Counted from the stretch's first letter, positions 7,559 through 16,576 are shown. The stretch: 32,723 bases of DNA from an uncultured Opitutia bacterium (GCA_903839035.1 CAIMAQ010000092.1:1-32723); one strand, 5' to 3'. Notes: generated by a model not told the origin, from the sequence alone. Made by a program: numbers and translations.

Positions 7559-7795
7559 ATGAAAAATTCCGCGAAAGCCAAGGTTTCCGCAGTGCGCAAG
7601 TCGCTGCGTCAGGTCGCCGCCGCGTTCAACACGCTGCGCCCGGCCTATCCGGCCTGGATTGATGCCGACTCGGGCCTGTCGTTCTCCGCCACGATCGTCA
7701 CCCCCCGCGTGCGGGACAGCCTGATTCTCCGTCTCGTCACGCCGGCCAAGCCCCATTCGCTGCGGCACGCCTCCCATGCGCACGGTGCTCGCTGA
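7559..7795 (+). CDS. Small uncharacterised protein between mraZ and rsmH (78 aa)
   Basis: I do not recognise this protein. It starts two bases after the mraZ stop and ends 22 bases before the rsmH start, so it is likely co-transcribed and perhaps translationally coupled to mraZ. The N-terminal 25 residues are basic ([18 protein letters not shown]). The middle ([19 protein letters not shown], then RDSLILRLV) could form beta strands. The tail is His- and Ala-rich ([11 protein letters not shown]). It has no membrane segment and no cysteine. Third codon positions are mostly G or C, as in the flanking genes, which supports real coding. It could be a lineage-specific division or regulatory factor, or a decayed remnant; comparison with relatives would decide. 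Confidence 0.6.
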   Translation: MKNSAKAKVSAVRKSLRQVAAAFNTLRPAYPAWIDADSGLSFSATIVTPRVRDSLILRLVTPAKPHSLRHASHAHGAR

Positions 7796-7817
7796 GGAAT
7801 TTTCCGCGACTGTCATC

Positions 7818-8738
7818 ATGACGCCCAGCCACCAGCCCGTCCTGCTACGCGAGGTGCTGGAGTTTCTGGCCCCGGCGGCCGGCGGCCGCTACCTCGACGG
7901 CACGTTCGGCGGCGGCGGGCACACCCGCGCGATTCTGACCTCGGCCCCGGGCATCACGGTCACCGCCTTCGACCGCGATCCGGCGGCGCAGCCCCGGGCC
8001 GCCGCGCTTGCGGGGGAGTTTCCCGGCCAGTTGGAGCTCATTGACCACGATTTCGGCCGGCTCGCGGAGCTGGCGACGGGGGAGTTTGACGGCGCGCTGT
8101 TCGACCTGGGCGTTTCGTCGTTCCAGCTCGACGACACCCAGCGCGGCTTTTCCTTCCGCCACGACGCCCCGGCCGACATGCGCATGGACACCCGCAGCGG
8201 CGTCCCCGCCTCGCGCTGGCTCGAGACCGCGACCGAGGAGATGCTGGTCCGCGCCGTCCGCGATCTGGGTGAGGAATCCCACTGGCGCCGCGTCGTCCGC
8301 GCGCTGCTGGCCGCCCGCGGCACGGGGGCGCTCAGCCGCACCGCGTCGCTCGCGGCGGTGATTTCCGAGGCCATTCCCGCCCGCGACCGTTTCACGATGA
8401 AGATCCACCCCGCGACGCGTGCCTTCCAGGGCATCCGCATCGCGGTGAACGACGAGATCGGCGCCCTCGAGCGCGCGCTGCCCGCGGCCTTCGCGAAGCT
8501 CCGCGCCGGCGGCGTGCTCGCGGTCATCAGCTTCCATTCCCTCGAGGACCGGCCGGTGAAGCAGTTCTTCCGCCGCCAGTGCGGCCAGCCGGAAAGCGCC
8601 GATGACGCCACGCCGCAGGACTTCCGCGTGAAGTCCGCCGAGCCGCTCACGCGCAAGCCCGTCACGCCCGGTGACGCCGAACTCGCCGCCAATCCCCGCA
8701 GCCGCTCCGCCAAGCTTCGCGCTCTCCGCAAACTCTGA
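7818..8738 (+). CDS. rsmH: 16S rRNA (cytosine(1402)-N(4))-methyltransferase RsmH (MraW)
   Basis: A 306-residue SAM-dependent methyltransferase that methylates N4 of C1402 in the 16S rRNA P-site region. Family marks are [13 protein letters not shown] at the N-terminus, the SAM loop [14 protein letters not shown] (about residues 27-40), [13 protein letters not shown], and the C-terminal [16 protein letters not shown] chose the ATG at 7818 because the protein then begins [10 protein letters not shown], like its homologues. An in-frame ATG at 7776 would add 14 residues and overlap the small gene. A GAGGAA at 7794-7799 is about 18 bases upstream of the chosen ATG, too far for a normal ribosome binding site. 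Its position after mraZ is canonical for dcw clusters. Confidence 0.95.
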   Translation: MTPSHQPVLLREVLEFLAPAAGGRYLDGTFGGGGHTRAILTSAPGITVTAFDRDPAAQPRAAALAGEFPGQLELIDHDFGRLAELATGEFDGALFDLGVSSFQLDDTQRGFSFRHDAPADMRMDTRSGVPASRWLETATEEMLVRAVRDLGEESHWRRVVRALLAARGTGALSRTASLAAVISEAIPARDRFTMKIHPATRAFQGIRIAVNDEIGALERALPAAFAKLRAGGVLAVISFHSLEDRPVKQFFRRQCGQPESADDATPQDFRVKSAEPLTRKPVTPGDAELAANPRSRSAKLRALRKL

Positions 8739-8755
8739 CTCGCGCCCGTCCGTCC

Positions 8756-9151
8756 ATGAAATTCTCGAACCACGCCTTTGTGAACCAGGTGCTCGTGTAC
8801 ACGCTGGTCATGATCTGCTTCACCGGCTCCATCGGCCTCGGCACCGTGTGGATGCGCCACCAGATTTCGCTGACGGCCAACGCCACCAAGGTCCTCGACG
8901 CCCGGATCGCCGAGTGCGACCGCCGCCTGAACGAGACCAAGGCCACGCTCGAGGCGGAACAGGATCCGGCCCTGCTCAAGCAGCGCAACAGCGAGTGGCA
9001 CCTGGGCCTGATGGCCCCGGCGGCGGATCAGATCGTGCGCCTGCCGTTTGATCCCGTGATGCGCCTCGCCGAGAAGCACAACCGCGGCCTCTTCAACGAC
9101 GGCGTCAAGTCCGTCACCGTCTCCCTCCGCGTCGCCGGCCTCGCGCCCTGA
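8756..9151 (+). CDS. Membrane-anchored coiled-coil protein at the ftsL position
   Basis: A 131-residue bitopic protein. A hydrophobic helix at about residues 12-32 (VLVYTLVMICFTGSIGLGTVW) is followed by a charged helical stretch (about 37-75, KVLDARIAECDRRLNETKATLEAEQ) that could form a coiled coil. This is the layout of FtsL, which joins FtsB and FtsQ to activate FtsWI at the septum, and the gene lies exactly where ftsL is found, between rsmH and ftsI. Sequence identity to known FtsL is not evident to me, and the C-terminal 55 residues (LPFDPVMRLAEKHNRG, then SVTVSLRVAG) exceed a minimal FtsL. The assignment therefore rests on position and topology. No Shine-Dalgarno was seen. Five bases separate its stop from ftsI. 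Confidence 0.7.
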   Translation: MKFSNHAFVNQVLVYTLVMICFTGSIGLGTVWMRHQISLTANATKVLDARIAECDRRLNETKATLEAEQDPALLKQRNSEWHLGLMAPAADQIVRLPFDPVMRLAEKHNRGLFNDGVKSVTVSLRVAGLAP

Positions 9152-9156
9152 CTCCC

Positions 9157-11163
9157 ATGTCCAAGGGCTTTGCCTCCAGTTACCGCATCGTCCTCCTGGC
9201 CGTTGTCATCCTGGTCTGCTTCGCCGGGCTCGGTGCGCGGCTGGTCTTCCTGCACGTCATTGATCGCGACGTGCTGGTCCGCTTCATCGACAAGGCCCGC
9301 CGCCAGATCATCGTCGAGAGCGCGCGCCGCGGCGACATCCTCGACTCCAAGGGTGGCATCCTCGCCACCAGCCGGACACTCATCGTCCTCGGCGTGGACC
9401 CGCAGTCGCTCCGCAAGGAGGACGAGCGGAAATGGCCGCAGCTCGCCGAACTGATCGGCGTGCCGCTCGCCGACCTGAGCAAGACCCTTCTCACCAAGTC
9501 CCGCCCGGCCGCTTCGACGAACGCCTCACCCGCCTCGTCGCCGGCGAAACCGGGGGATTTGGTGATCAACTTCAACCTCGCCGCGGCCGCGAAGGTCACG
9601 GGCGCGCCGGCCGCCGTCGCCGCGACTGACACCCCCGCGGACGACACCGTGCTCGACGACAACGCCGACGAAAACGGCCAGCGCCCGATTCGCTGGGCCA
9701 AGCTGAGCGAGACGGTCGAGGAATCCACTTACGCGAAGATCCAGGCGCTCGATGTCAAGGGCGTCTACGGCCAGCGCGCCTACCGCCGAGCCTACCCGCA
9801 CAATTCCCTCGCCGCGCACGTCATCGGCTACGTCAACAAGCAGGGCGAGCCCGCCGCCGGCATCGAGCGCTACGCCGATTTTTACCTGCACGGCCGCGAC
9901 GGCTGGCGCGAGGGCGAGCGCGACGGACTCCGCCGCGAACTCGCGCAGTTCCGCACCCGCGACGTCCCGGCGTCCGACGGTTTTACCGTCCGGCTGTCCA
10001 TCGACTCCGCCATCCAGCACATGGCCGAGGAGGAACTCGACGTCATCGCGAAGAAATACGCCCCGCAGAAGGCCACGATCATCATCAGCGACCCGCAGAC
10101 AGGCTTCATCCTCGCGCTGGCCAACTACCCGACGTTCAACCTCAACGAGTACAACCTGGTGCCGGCGGAAGAGCAGGGGGCCATGCGCAACGTGGCGGTT
10201 TCCGACATGTACGAGCCTGGCTCCGTCTTCAAGATCGTCGCCGCGTCCGGCGCGCTGAACGAGGGTCTGGTCACGTCCGCTTCGCGCTTCGACTGCTCGA
10301 TCGACAAGATCGACTACAAGGGCCGGACGCGCGGCCTGCCAGGCGAGGACCACCACTTTGACGAGCCGTTGTCCGTCGCCGAGATCATCTCGCACTCCAG
10401 CAACCGCGGCGCCGCGCAGCTGGCGATGAAGCTCGGGGACGACCGCTTCTACGCCTACGCCCGGGCGTTCGGCTTCGGCCAGCTCTCCGGCTTTCCCGTC
10501 GGTGGCGAGATTGTCGGCTCGATGGCGTCCCCGGCGAAATGGGACGGCCTCACCATCACGCGCATGCCGATGGGCCAGTCCATCGCTGCCACGCCGATGC
10601 AGATGCACATGGCGATGGGTGTCATCGCCAGCGGCGGCTACCTGCTCCGGCCGCAGATCATCAGCCAGATCAACGACTCCTCCGGCGAGCCGGTCTACCG
10701 CTACCTCGGCGTCGTCAAATCGCGCGTGATCACCCAGGAAACCGCCCGCACGATGGCCCGCCTGCTGACGGGCGTGGTCTCGGACCGCAAGACCCGCTAC
10801 GGCAACGAGGGCACCGCGCCAGAAGCGGCCATTCCGAACTACGAGGTCGCGGGTAAGACCGGCACCTCGCAGAAATACATGCCCGAGGTGATGGCCAACG
10901 GCACCACCCGGCTGTTGCCCTCGAAGAAGCACCACGTCGCCTCCTTCGTCGGCTTTTTCCCCGCGAGCCACCCCCAGGTTGCGATTTCGGTGATTGTGGA
11001 CGATGCTGACGCCCACGCGCCGGGCGGCGTTGCCTATGGGGCAAAGGTCGCCGCCCCGTCGTTCAAGCACCTCGGCGAACAACTCATCCAGTATCTCGAT
11101 CTCAAGCCCGTCTACGACACCTCGGGCCGCACGGCCCTCGCCATGGAAGGAGGCCGCCGGTGA
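9157..11163 (+). CDS. ftsI: Septal peptidoglycan transpeptidase FtsI (class B PBP3)
   Basis: A 668-residue class B penicillin-binding protein that crosslinks septal peptidoglycan in the periplasm. It has one N-terminal membrane helix (about 10-33), a pedestal/dimerisation domain with RRGDILDSKGGILA (58-70), and a transpeptidase domain. The catalytic motifs are intact: SVFK at 356-359 (nucleophile Ser356), SSN at 414-416 and KTGT at 567-570. A roughly 60-residue Ala/Ser/Pro/Asp-rich insert (about 115-175) interrupts the pedestal and makes the protein longer than the usual 550-600 residues. No PASTA domains follow. It lies directly after the FtsL-like gene and overlaps the murE GTG start by four bases. 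It should act with FtsW, encoded downstream. Confidence 0.95.
   Translation: MSKGFASSYRIVLLAVVILVCFAGLGARLVFLHVIDRDVLVRFIDKARRQIIVESARRGDILDSKGGILATSRTLIVLGVDPQSLRKEDERKWPQLAELIGVPLADLSKTLLTKSRPAASTNASPASSPAKPGDLVINFNLAAAAKVTGAPAAVAATDTPADDTVLDDNADENGQRPIRWAKLSETVEESTYAKIQALDVKGVYGQRAYRRAYPHNSLAAHVIGYVNKQGEPAAGIERYADFYLHGRDGWREGERDGLRRELAQFRTRDVPASDGFTVRLSIDSAIQHMAEEELDVIAKKYAPQKATIIISDPQTGFILALANYPTFNLNEYNLVPAEEQGAMRNVAVSDMYEPGSVFKIVAASGALNEGLVTSASRFDCSIDKIDYKGRTRGLPGEDHHFDEPLSVAEIISHSSNRGAAQLAMKLGDDRFYAYARAFGFGQLSGFPVGGEIVGSMASPAKWDGLTITRMPMGQSIAATPMQMHMAMGVIASGGYLLRPQIISQINDSSGEPVYRYLGVVKSRVITQETARTMARLLTGVVSDRKTRYGNEGTAPEAAIPNYEVAGKTGTSQKYMPEVMANGTTRLLPSKKHHVASFVGFFPASHPQVAISVIVDDADAHAPGGVAYGAKVAAPSFKHLGEQLIQYLDLKPVYDTSGRTALAMEGGRR
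11147..11153 (+). promoter_or_regulatory. Strong Shine-Dalgarno for the upstream GTG start of murE
   Basis: AAGGAGG lies six bases before GTG at 11160, inside the last codons of ftsI. It supports translation of murE from the GTG that overlaps the ftsI stop (GTGA) rather than from the ATG at 11265, which has no such site. mraY has a near-identical arrangement (AGGAGG at 14130-14135, six bases before its ATG). Confidence 0.55.
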
Positions 11164-12746
11164 TCGGTTACCTCACGCAAGATTATCCCCTGATCCACGC
11201 GTTCCGTCCGCGCCCCGCGCATCGCACGCGTCAGGAAACCCTCAGCCGCAACCGCGTTTTCAAAATGGCCCCGAAACTCTCCGATTATTTCGCCGCCGGT
11301 GAGATCGTTGCCCTGAAGGGCAGCCTCGACCGCCCCATTTCCGGCCTCGTGATGGACAGCCGCCGCGTTGTCCCGGGCAACCTCTTCTTCGCGCTGCCCG
11401 GCCTCCGCGCCGACGGCGGCTCGTACATCGATGAGGCCGTGAGCCGCGGCGCCGTCGCCGTCGTCACCCAGAAGCTGCCCGCCCACGCCCCGGCCAAGGT
11501 CACCTTCATCGAAGTCGCCGACGCCCGGGCCGCGCTCGCCCGCGTGGCACAGCGCTACTACAAGTTTCCCGACCGCGACCTCACCGTCATCGGCGTCACC
11601 GGCACGAACGGCAAGACGACCGTCACGCACCTCATCAAGCACTTCCTCAACGGAGACCAGCGCGTCGGCCTGATCGGCACGATCAACTACGACCTCGGCG
11701 CGCGCACCGTGCCGTCGTTCCGCACCACGCCCGAGTCCCTCGACATCTACGGCATGATGGCGCAGATGCGCGATGCGGGCTGCAAGCAGGCGGTGATGGA
11801 AGTCAGCTCGCACGGCCTCGACCAGCAGCGCGTGCTCGGCCTGCAGTTTGGCGCGGCGGTGTTCACCAACCTCACCCGCGACCACCTCGACTATCACAAG
11901 ACGCTCGACACCTACTTCGCCGTGAAGACCCGGCTCTTCAACGGCCAGACCGGCGCCGCGCCGAAGGTCGCCGTCGTCAACCTCGATGACCCCTATGGCG
12001 AGCAACTCCTCACGCACATCCCGGCCGGCGTGAAAACCGTCACCTACGGGGAAAGCCCGTCGGCGCTCGTTCGCGCGGAAAACGTCGCGCTCAATTTCAA
12101 GAACACGACGTTCCGCCTGGTCTGGCCCGGCGGGACCATGGACCTCGATTCCCCGCTGATCGGCCGCTACAACGTCAGCAATCTCCTCGCCGCCATCGCG
12201 ACGGCGTGGGCCCTTGGCCGCGACCCGGTGGTGTTCCTCGCGCGGCTGCGCGCCTTCGCCGGTGTCGCCGGCCGCATGGAGCGCATCGAGGAGGGCCAGC
12301 CGTTCAACGTCCTCGTGGACTACGCCCACACCGACGACGCCCTGCGCAACGCCCTCGGCATGCTGCGGGCGATTACGCCCGGCCGGTTGCTGGTGGTGTT
12401 TGGCTGTGGCGGCAATCGCGACCGCACCAAGCGCCCGCTGATGGTGAAGGCCGTGCAGTCGTTCGCCGACTTTGCCTTCGCCACCGCGGACAATCCCCGC
12501 AATGAGGCGCTCACGCAAATCTTCACCGACATGAAGGCCGGCGTCACGGCGCCGGACAAGATCTCGTGGACCGAGGACCGCCGCCGTGCCATCAGCCTCG
12601 CGCTCGATGTCGCCAAGGCCGGTGACTGCCTGCTCATCGCGGGCAAGGGTCACGAGAGCTACCAGGAGTTTGCCGACACCGTCAGCCCGTTCGATGACCG
12701 GCAGGTCGTGCGCGAGCTGATCGGAATCAAGACGCTGAAAGACTGA
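11160..12746 (+). CDS. murE: UDP-MurNAc-L-Ala-D-Glu:meso-diaminopimelate ligase MurE
   Basis: Adds the third stem-peptide residue to UDP-MurNAc-dipeptide using ATP, in the cytoplasm. An N-terminal UDP-binding domain (SGLVMDSRRVVPGNLFFAL) is followed by the ATPase loop GVTGTNGKTTVTH and a C-terminal domain with DNPRNEA. DNPR is the motif of enzymes selecting meso-diaminopimelate, so the peptidoglycan is probably of DAP type. Start choice is uncertain. The GTG at 11160 has an AAGGAGG six bases upstream and overlaps the ftsI stop, giving 528 residues. The ATG at 11265 gives 493 residues beginning MAPKLSDYF, closer to typical MurE, but has no Shine-Dalgarno. The extra 35 residues resemble nothing known to me and have somewhat lower third-position GC than the rest. 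The stop overlaps the murF start by one base (TGATG). Confidence 0.93.
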   Translation: MIGYLTQDYPLIHAFRPRPAHRTRQETLSRNRVFKMAPKLSDYFAAGEIVALKGSLDRPISGLVMDSRRVVPGNLFFALPGLRADGGSYIDEAVSRGAVAVVTQKLPAHAPAKVTFIEVADARAALARVAQRYYKFPDRDLTVIGVTGTNGKTTVTHLIKHFLNGDQRVGLIGTINYDLGARTVPSFRTTPESLDIYGMMAQMRDAGCKQAVMEVSSHGLDQQRVLGLQFGAAVFTNLTRDHLDYHKTLDTYFAVKTRLFNGQTGAAPKVAVVNLDDPYGEQLLTHIPAGVKTVTYGESPSALVRAENVALNFKNTTFRLVWPGGTMDLDSPLIGRYNVSNLLAAIATAWALGRDPVVFLARLRAFAGVAGRMERIEEGQPFNVLVDYAHTDDALRNALGMLRAITPGRLLVVFGCGGNRDRTKRPLMVKAVQSFADFAFATADNPRNEALTQIFTDMKAGVTAPDKISWTEDRRRAISLALDVAKAGDCLLIAGKGHESYQEFADTVSPFDDRQVVRELIGIKTLKD

Positions 12747-14149
12747 TGCCCACCTTTGCTTCAGCCCAACTTGCCTCGTGGACCGGCGGCCGCTGGACGG
12801 CCCAGCCGGCGGCGGCGTTGGCGGGCTTCACGATGGACACGCGCCAGCTCCGCACGGGGCAGGTGTTTGTCGCGTTGAAGACGGAGAAGCGTGACGGCCA
12901 TGAATTTCTCCCGGCGGCGCAGGCTGCCGGCGCCAGTGCCGCGCTGGTCGCGGTCGCGAATCCCGCGCTTTCCCTGCCGCAGCTCGTGGTCGCGGATCCT
13001 CTGGCCGCCTTCCAGGCCATCGCCCGCGAACACCGCCGGACTTTTCGCGGCCCGGTGATCGGCATTTCCGGCAGCGCGGGCAAGACGTCCACCAAGAATC
13101 TCCTCGCCCTGCTGCTCGGCGGCGAGGCCGGTGGGGTGCTTGCGACCGAGGGCAACCTCAACAACCACCTCGGCGTTCCCCTCACCCTCACCCGGCTCGA
13201 CTCCGCCGCCCACAAATTTGCCGTCATTGAGGCGGGCATCAGTGCCCCGGGTGACATGAAGCCGCTCGCGGACATGATCGAACCCGACATCGCGCTCATC
13301 ACGCTGGTGGCCGCGGCGCACACGCAGGAGCTTGGCGGACTCGAGGGCGTGGCGCGCGAAAAGGCCGTGCTACCCGCCGCGATCCGGCCCCAGGGCGTCG
13401 CCCTCTTCCCGAAGCAGTGCACCCAGTTTGCCGCGTTCCGCGACATGTTTGTGAACCAGCTGGTGCTGGAGCGCTCCACGCTGCTGCGCCCCGCCACGCA
13501 GCCGCGGCACACGATCCATTTCAACGTCCTCCAGCGCCCGGCCGAGACGGTGATCGTCATCGCCTATGGCCCGCCGCCCCCCGCGATGTTCAAACTGCCG
13601 CGCATGACAGACGGCATGGCGCAGAACGCCGCGCTCGCCCTGACCGCCGCGATTCACCTCGGAGTGGCACCGGCGCTGCTGCAGTCCCGCCTGGCGGGAT
13701 GGACGCCCGCCCCGCTGCGGGGCGAGATTCGCCATGAGGACGGCCGTCTGCTTTACCTCGACTGCTACAACGCCAATCCCGCCTCAATGGCCGATGCGCT
13801 CGCGATGTTTCACGCCGTCGCCCCGGCCGCCGAGCCTCGCCTCTACGTGATCGGCTGCATGGAGGAACTCGGGGCCGAGGCTGCAATGTATCACCGGGCG
13901 CTCGGGCGCTCGCTCAACCTGCGCGAGGCCGACCGGCTCCTGGTCACCGGCACGCTGGCGAACGAGGTTTGTGCGGGGGTGCTTGAGCAGGGCGATTTCC
14001 GGCGTCAGATCCAGATTGTGTCCGCCCTCGAGACCATCGCGGGCGTGTTCGTCGAATGGCGTGGCGCGGTGTTCGTGAAGGGCAGCCGCCGCTACCAGCT
14101 GGAGCAGGCCCTGCACGGCGCCGTCGCGCAGGAGGCCGCCCATGCTTAG
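12746..14149 (+). CDS. murF: UDP-MurNAc-tripeptide:D-alanyl-D-alanine ligase MurF
   Basis: A 467-residue ATP-dependent ligase that adds D-Ala-D-Ala to UDP-MurNAc-tripeptide, the last cytoplasmic step of precursor synthesis. Its P-loop is GISGSAGKTSTKN near residue 110, a variant of the usual GSxGKT(T/S). EGNLNNHLGVPLTL, IEAGISAPGDM and LDCYNANPASM match conserved Mur ligase blocks, the last giving the DxYNANP signature of MurF. The start overlaps the murE stop by one base. The 3' end overlaps mraY by eight bases, so all three genes are likely translated together. The dipeptide substrate is made by Ddl, encoded near the end of the same cluster. Confidence 0.95.
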   Translation: MPTFASAQLASWTGGRWTAQPAAALAGFTMDTRQLRTGQVFVALKTEKRDGHEFLPAAQAAGASAALVAVANPALSLPQLVVADPLAAFQAIAREHRRTFRGPVIGISGSAGKTSTKNLLALLLGGEAGGVLATEGNLNNHLGVPLTLTRLDSAAHKFAVIEAGISAPGDMKPLADMIEPDIALITLVAAAHTQELGGLEGVAREKAVLPAAIRPQGVALFPKQCTQFAAFRDMFVNQLVLERSTLLRPATQPRHTIHFNVLQRPAETVIVIAYGPPPPAMFKLPRMTDGMAQNAALALTAAIHLGVAPALLQSRLAGWTPAPLRGEIRHEDGRLLYLDCYNANPASMADALAMFHAVAPAAEPRLYVIGCMEELGAEAAMYHRALGRSLNLREADRLLVTGTLANEVCAGVLEQGDFRRQIQIVSALETIAGVFVEWRGAVFVKGSRRYQLEQALHGAVAQEAAHA

Positions 14150-15257
14150 CTATCTTGCGGATTTCGACAATTACTTCCACCCGCTGCGCCTGCTGCGGTC
14201 GCATACCTTCCGCACCGTGATGGCGACGATCACGGCGATCTTCATCGGCTTCCTCGTCGGCCCGTGGCTGATCGCGAAGCTCCGCCGGCTGAAATTCGGC
14301 CAGCATTACGACGACGACCGGACGGGTGACCTCGCGCAGCGATTCGACAAGAAGAACACCCCCACGATGGGCGGGCTGCTGATCTTCGTATCGGTTTTCG
14401 TGAGCTCGGTGCTATGGGCCGCCCCGAACATCTGGGTCGTGGTCGCGCTGTTTGTCTACACCGCCCTGACCGCCGTGGGCTTTCGCGATGACTACCTCAA
14501 AGTCGTGCACAAGTCCCGCAACGGCATCTCCTCGTGGGAGAAAATCATCTGGCAGACGCTGATCACGGTCGTCGCGCTGGTCGCGCTCCTGCTGCACCAC
14601 GACAGCAAGGACAACATCCGCGAGCTGTGGGTGCCGTTTGTGAAGCACCCGATCACGAGCCTGCCGATCTGGGCGCTGTTTGTCTTCATCTTCCTCTGGC
14701 TGGTCGGCTTTTCCAACGCGATCAACCTCACGGACGGCCTCGATGGCCTCGCGATCGGCTGCACGATCTCGGTCGCCTTTGTCTACGGCCTCCTGGCCTA
14801 CGCGGCGGGCAACGTGATCATTTCGGACTACCTGCTCATCAATCACGTGCCGTACACGGGTGAACTCACGATTGTCTGCGGCGCGGTCGTTGGCGCCGGT
14901 CTGGCCTTCCTCTGGTACAACTCCTATCCGGCCGAGGTTTTCATGGGCGACACCGGTTCGCTCGCGCTCGGCGGCCTCATCGGGATCATCGCCTTCATGG
15001 TGCAGCAGCCGCTCACGCTCATCATCGTGGGCGGCGTGTTCGTCTGGGAGGCGGTTTCCGTCATCATCCAGGTGGGCTGGTTCAAGTACACCAAACGCCT
15101 CAGCCCGACGGGCGAGGGGAAGCGGTTCTTCCTGATGGCGCCAATCCACCATCATTTTCAAAAGCAGGGCTGGCCGGAGACGAAGGTCGTCCTCCGCTTC
15201 TGGGTGCTCTCGTTCATCTGTGCCCTGGCCGGGCTCGGCACGCTGAAACTCCGCTGA
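14142..15257 (+). CDS. mraY: Phospho-MurNAc-pentapeptide transferase MraY
   Basis: A 371-residue polytopic membrane enzyme that transfers phospho-MurNAc-pentapeptide to undecaprenyl phosphate, making lipid I. About ten hydrophobic segments are visible. Signature cytoplasmic loops are all present: KKNTPTMGGLLI, FRDDYLKVVHKS, NAINLTDGLDGLA (with the essential aspartates), FMGDTGSLALGG and APIHHHFQKQGW. The start ATG has AGGAGG six bases upstream (14130-14135) and lies inside the end of murF. murD begins one base after the stop. Length is typical. Confidence 0.96.
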   Translation: MLSYLADFDNYFHPLRLLRSHTFRTVMATITAIFIGFLVGPWLIAKLRRLKFGQHYDDDRTGDLAQRFDKKNTPTMGGLLIFVSVFVSSVLWAAPNIWVVVALFVYTALTAVGFRDDYLKVVHKSRNGISSWEKIIWQTLITVVALVALLLHHDSKDNIRELWVPFVKHPITSLPIWALFVFIFLWLVGFSNAINLTDGLDGLAIGCTISVAFVYGLLAYAAGNVIISDYLLINHVPYTGELTIVCGAVVGAGLAFLWYNSYPAEVFMGDTGSLALGGLIGIIAFMVQQPLTLIIVGGVFVWEAVSVIIQVGWFKYTKRLSPTGEGKRFFLMAPIHHHFQKQGWPETKVVLRFWVLSFICALAGLGTLKLR

Positions 15258-15258
15258 C

Positions 15259-16542
15259 ATGCCGCTCTCCCCTTCACCCTTCCTGCAGCCGCTGCTCGCG
15301 CAGCCCGTCGCCATCCTCGGCGGCGGGGTGAGCGGGGAGGGCGTGCGCGCGCTGCTGGCGGCGCTGGGGGCGACGGGCACAGTCTACGACGCGAAGGGCG
15401 CGGACTTCACCGCCAAGGCGGCGGCGGGCCACTTGCTCGCGGTGTTTTCGCCGGGCTTCGCCCCGGCACATCCCTGGCTGGCGCGGGCGCGGACGGTCGG
15501 CGTGGAGTGCCTGACGGAGCTCGACTTCGCTGCGCTCTGCTGGAGCGGCCGGGTGGTCGCGATCACGGGCACGAACGGCAAGACGACGCTGACGGAATTT
15601 GTCACGCATGCCCTGCGCTCCATTGGCCGGGCCGCGTGGGCGACGGGCAATGTCGGGCACTCCTTTGCCCAGCTGGCCGCGGAGAAGGCGGGTGGCACCA
15701 AGGCCGCGTTCGCAATTTGCGAGGTGAGCTCGTTCCAGGCCGAGATGCTCAAACACCTTGAGCCGGAGGCCGCGCTCTGGACGAATTTTGCCGAGGACCA
15801 TCTCGAGCGCCACTCCGGCATGGAGGCGTATTTTTCCGCGAAGTGGAACCTGGTGGCGCGCACGGTGCCCGGCGGGGTGCTGGCGGGCTCCGCGGTGGTG
15901 CGCTTTGCCAGGAAATTTGACCGGCCGCTGGCGGCCGATGCCGCGGTCCCAACTGAGGGTCAGCCCGCCGACCCGCGGCTGGTGGGCACGGTGTTTGAGG
16001 ACTACCCGCAGCGGGAAAACTTCCTCCTCGCCGCCGCGTGGTGGCGCCGGGCGGGACTCGATGAACGCGCGCTGATCACCGCCGCCAAGACCTTCCGGCT
16101 CGGCCGTCACCGCCTCGTGCGCGTGGCGGAGCACGAGGGCGTGGGCTACTGGAACGACTCCAAGGCCACCAATTTCCACGCCGTCGAGGCCGCGCTCGCG
16201 CGCTTTCCCGGCTCGGTGATCCTGATCGCCGGCGGCAAGGGCAAGGGCGGCGACCTCGCGGGCTTCATCCACCGCATCGCGCCGCGCGTGAAGCACGCCA
16301 TCCTCATCGGCGAGGTCAGCACCGAGCTGGCGTTCCACTGCTCGACCTTCCGCGTCGCCCACACCTCCTGCGCCACCCTTGACGAGGCCGTCCGCCGCGC
16401 CGCCGAGCTGGCGGTGCCGGGCGACCAGGTGCTGCTCAGCCCGGGCTTTGCGAGCTTCGACCAGTTCCGCAACTACGAGGACCGCGGCGACCAGTTCGAA
16501 CGCCTCGCGCGGGAACTCAGCGCTGCGGTCAATTTGAGATAG
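15259..16542 (+). CDS. murD: UDP-MurNAc-L-alanine:D-glutamate ligase MurD
   Basis: A 427-residue cytoplasmic ligase adding D-glutamate to UDP-MurNAc-L-Ala. A small Rossmann-like N-terminal domain (VAILGGGVSGEGVRALL) is followed by the P-loop ITGTNGKTTLTEF, the EVSSFQAE and NFAEDHLERH blocks, and the C-terminal YWNDSKATNFHAVEAAL and LLSPGFASFDQFRNYEDRG motifs. The SKATN and SPxxASFDxF motifs are specific to MurD among the Mur ligases. It follows mraY by one base and precedes the LysM gene by 34 bases, the canonical mraY-murD order. Confidence 0.95.
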   Translation: MPLSPSPFLQPLLAQPVAILGGGVSGEGVRALLAALGATGTVYDAKGADFTAKAAAGHLLAVFSPGFAPAHPWLARARTVGVECLTELDFAALCWSGRVVAITGTNGKTTLTEFVTHALRSIGRAAWATGNVGHSFAQLAAEKAGGTKAAFAICEVSSFQAEMLKHLEPEAALWTNFAEDHLERHSGMEAYFSAKWNLVARTVPGGVLAGSAVVRFARKFDRPLAADAAVPTEGQPADPRLVGTVFEDYPQRENFLLAAAWWRRAGLDERALITAAKTFRLGRHRLVRVAEHEGVGYWNDSKATNFHAVEAALARFPGSVILIAGGKGKGGDLAGFIHRIAPRVKHAILIGEVSTELAFHCSTFRVAHTSCATLDEAVRRAAELAVPGDQVLLSPGFASFDQFRNYEDRGDQFERLARELSAAVNLR

Positions 16543-16576
16543 CTTTAACTCCACCAACCCACCAACACTTCTCCCA

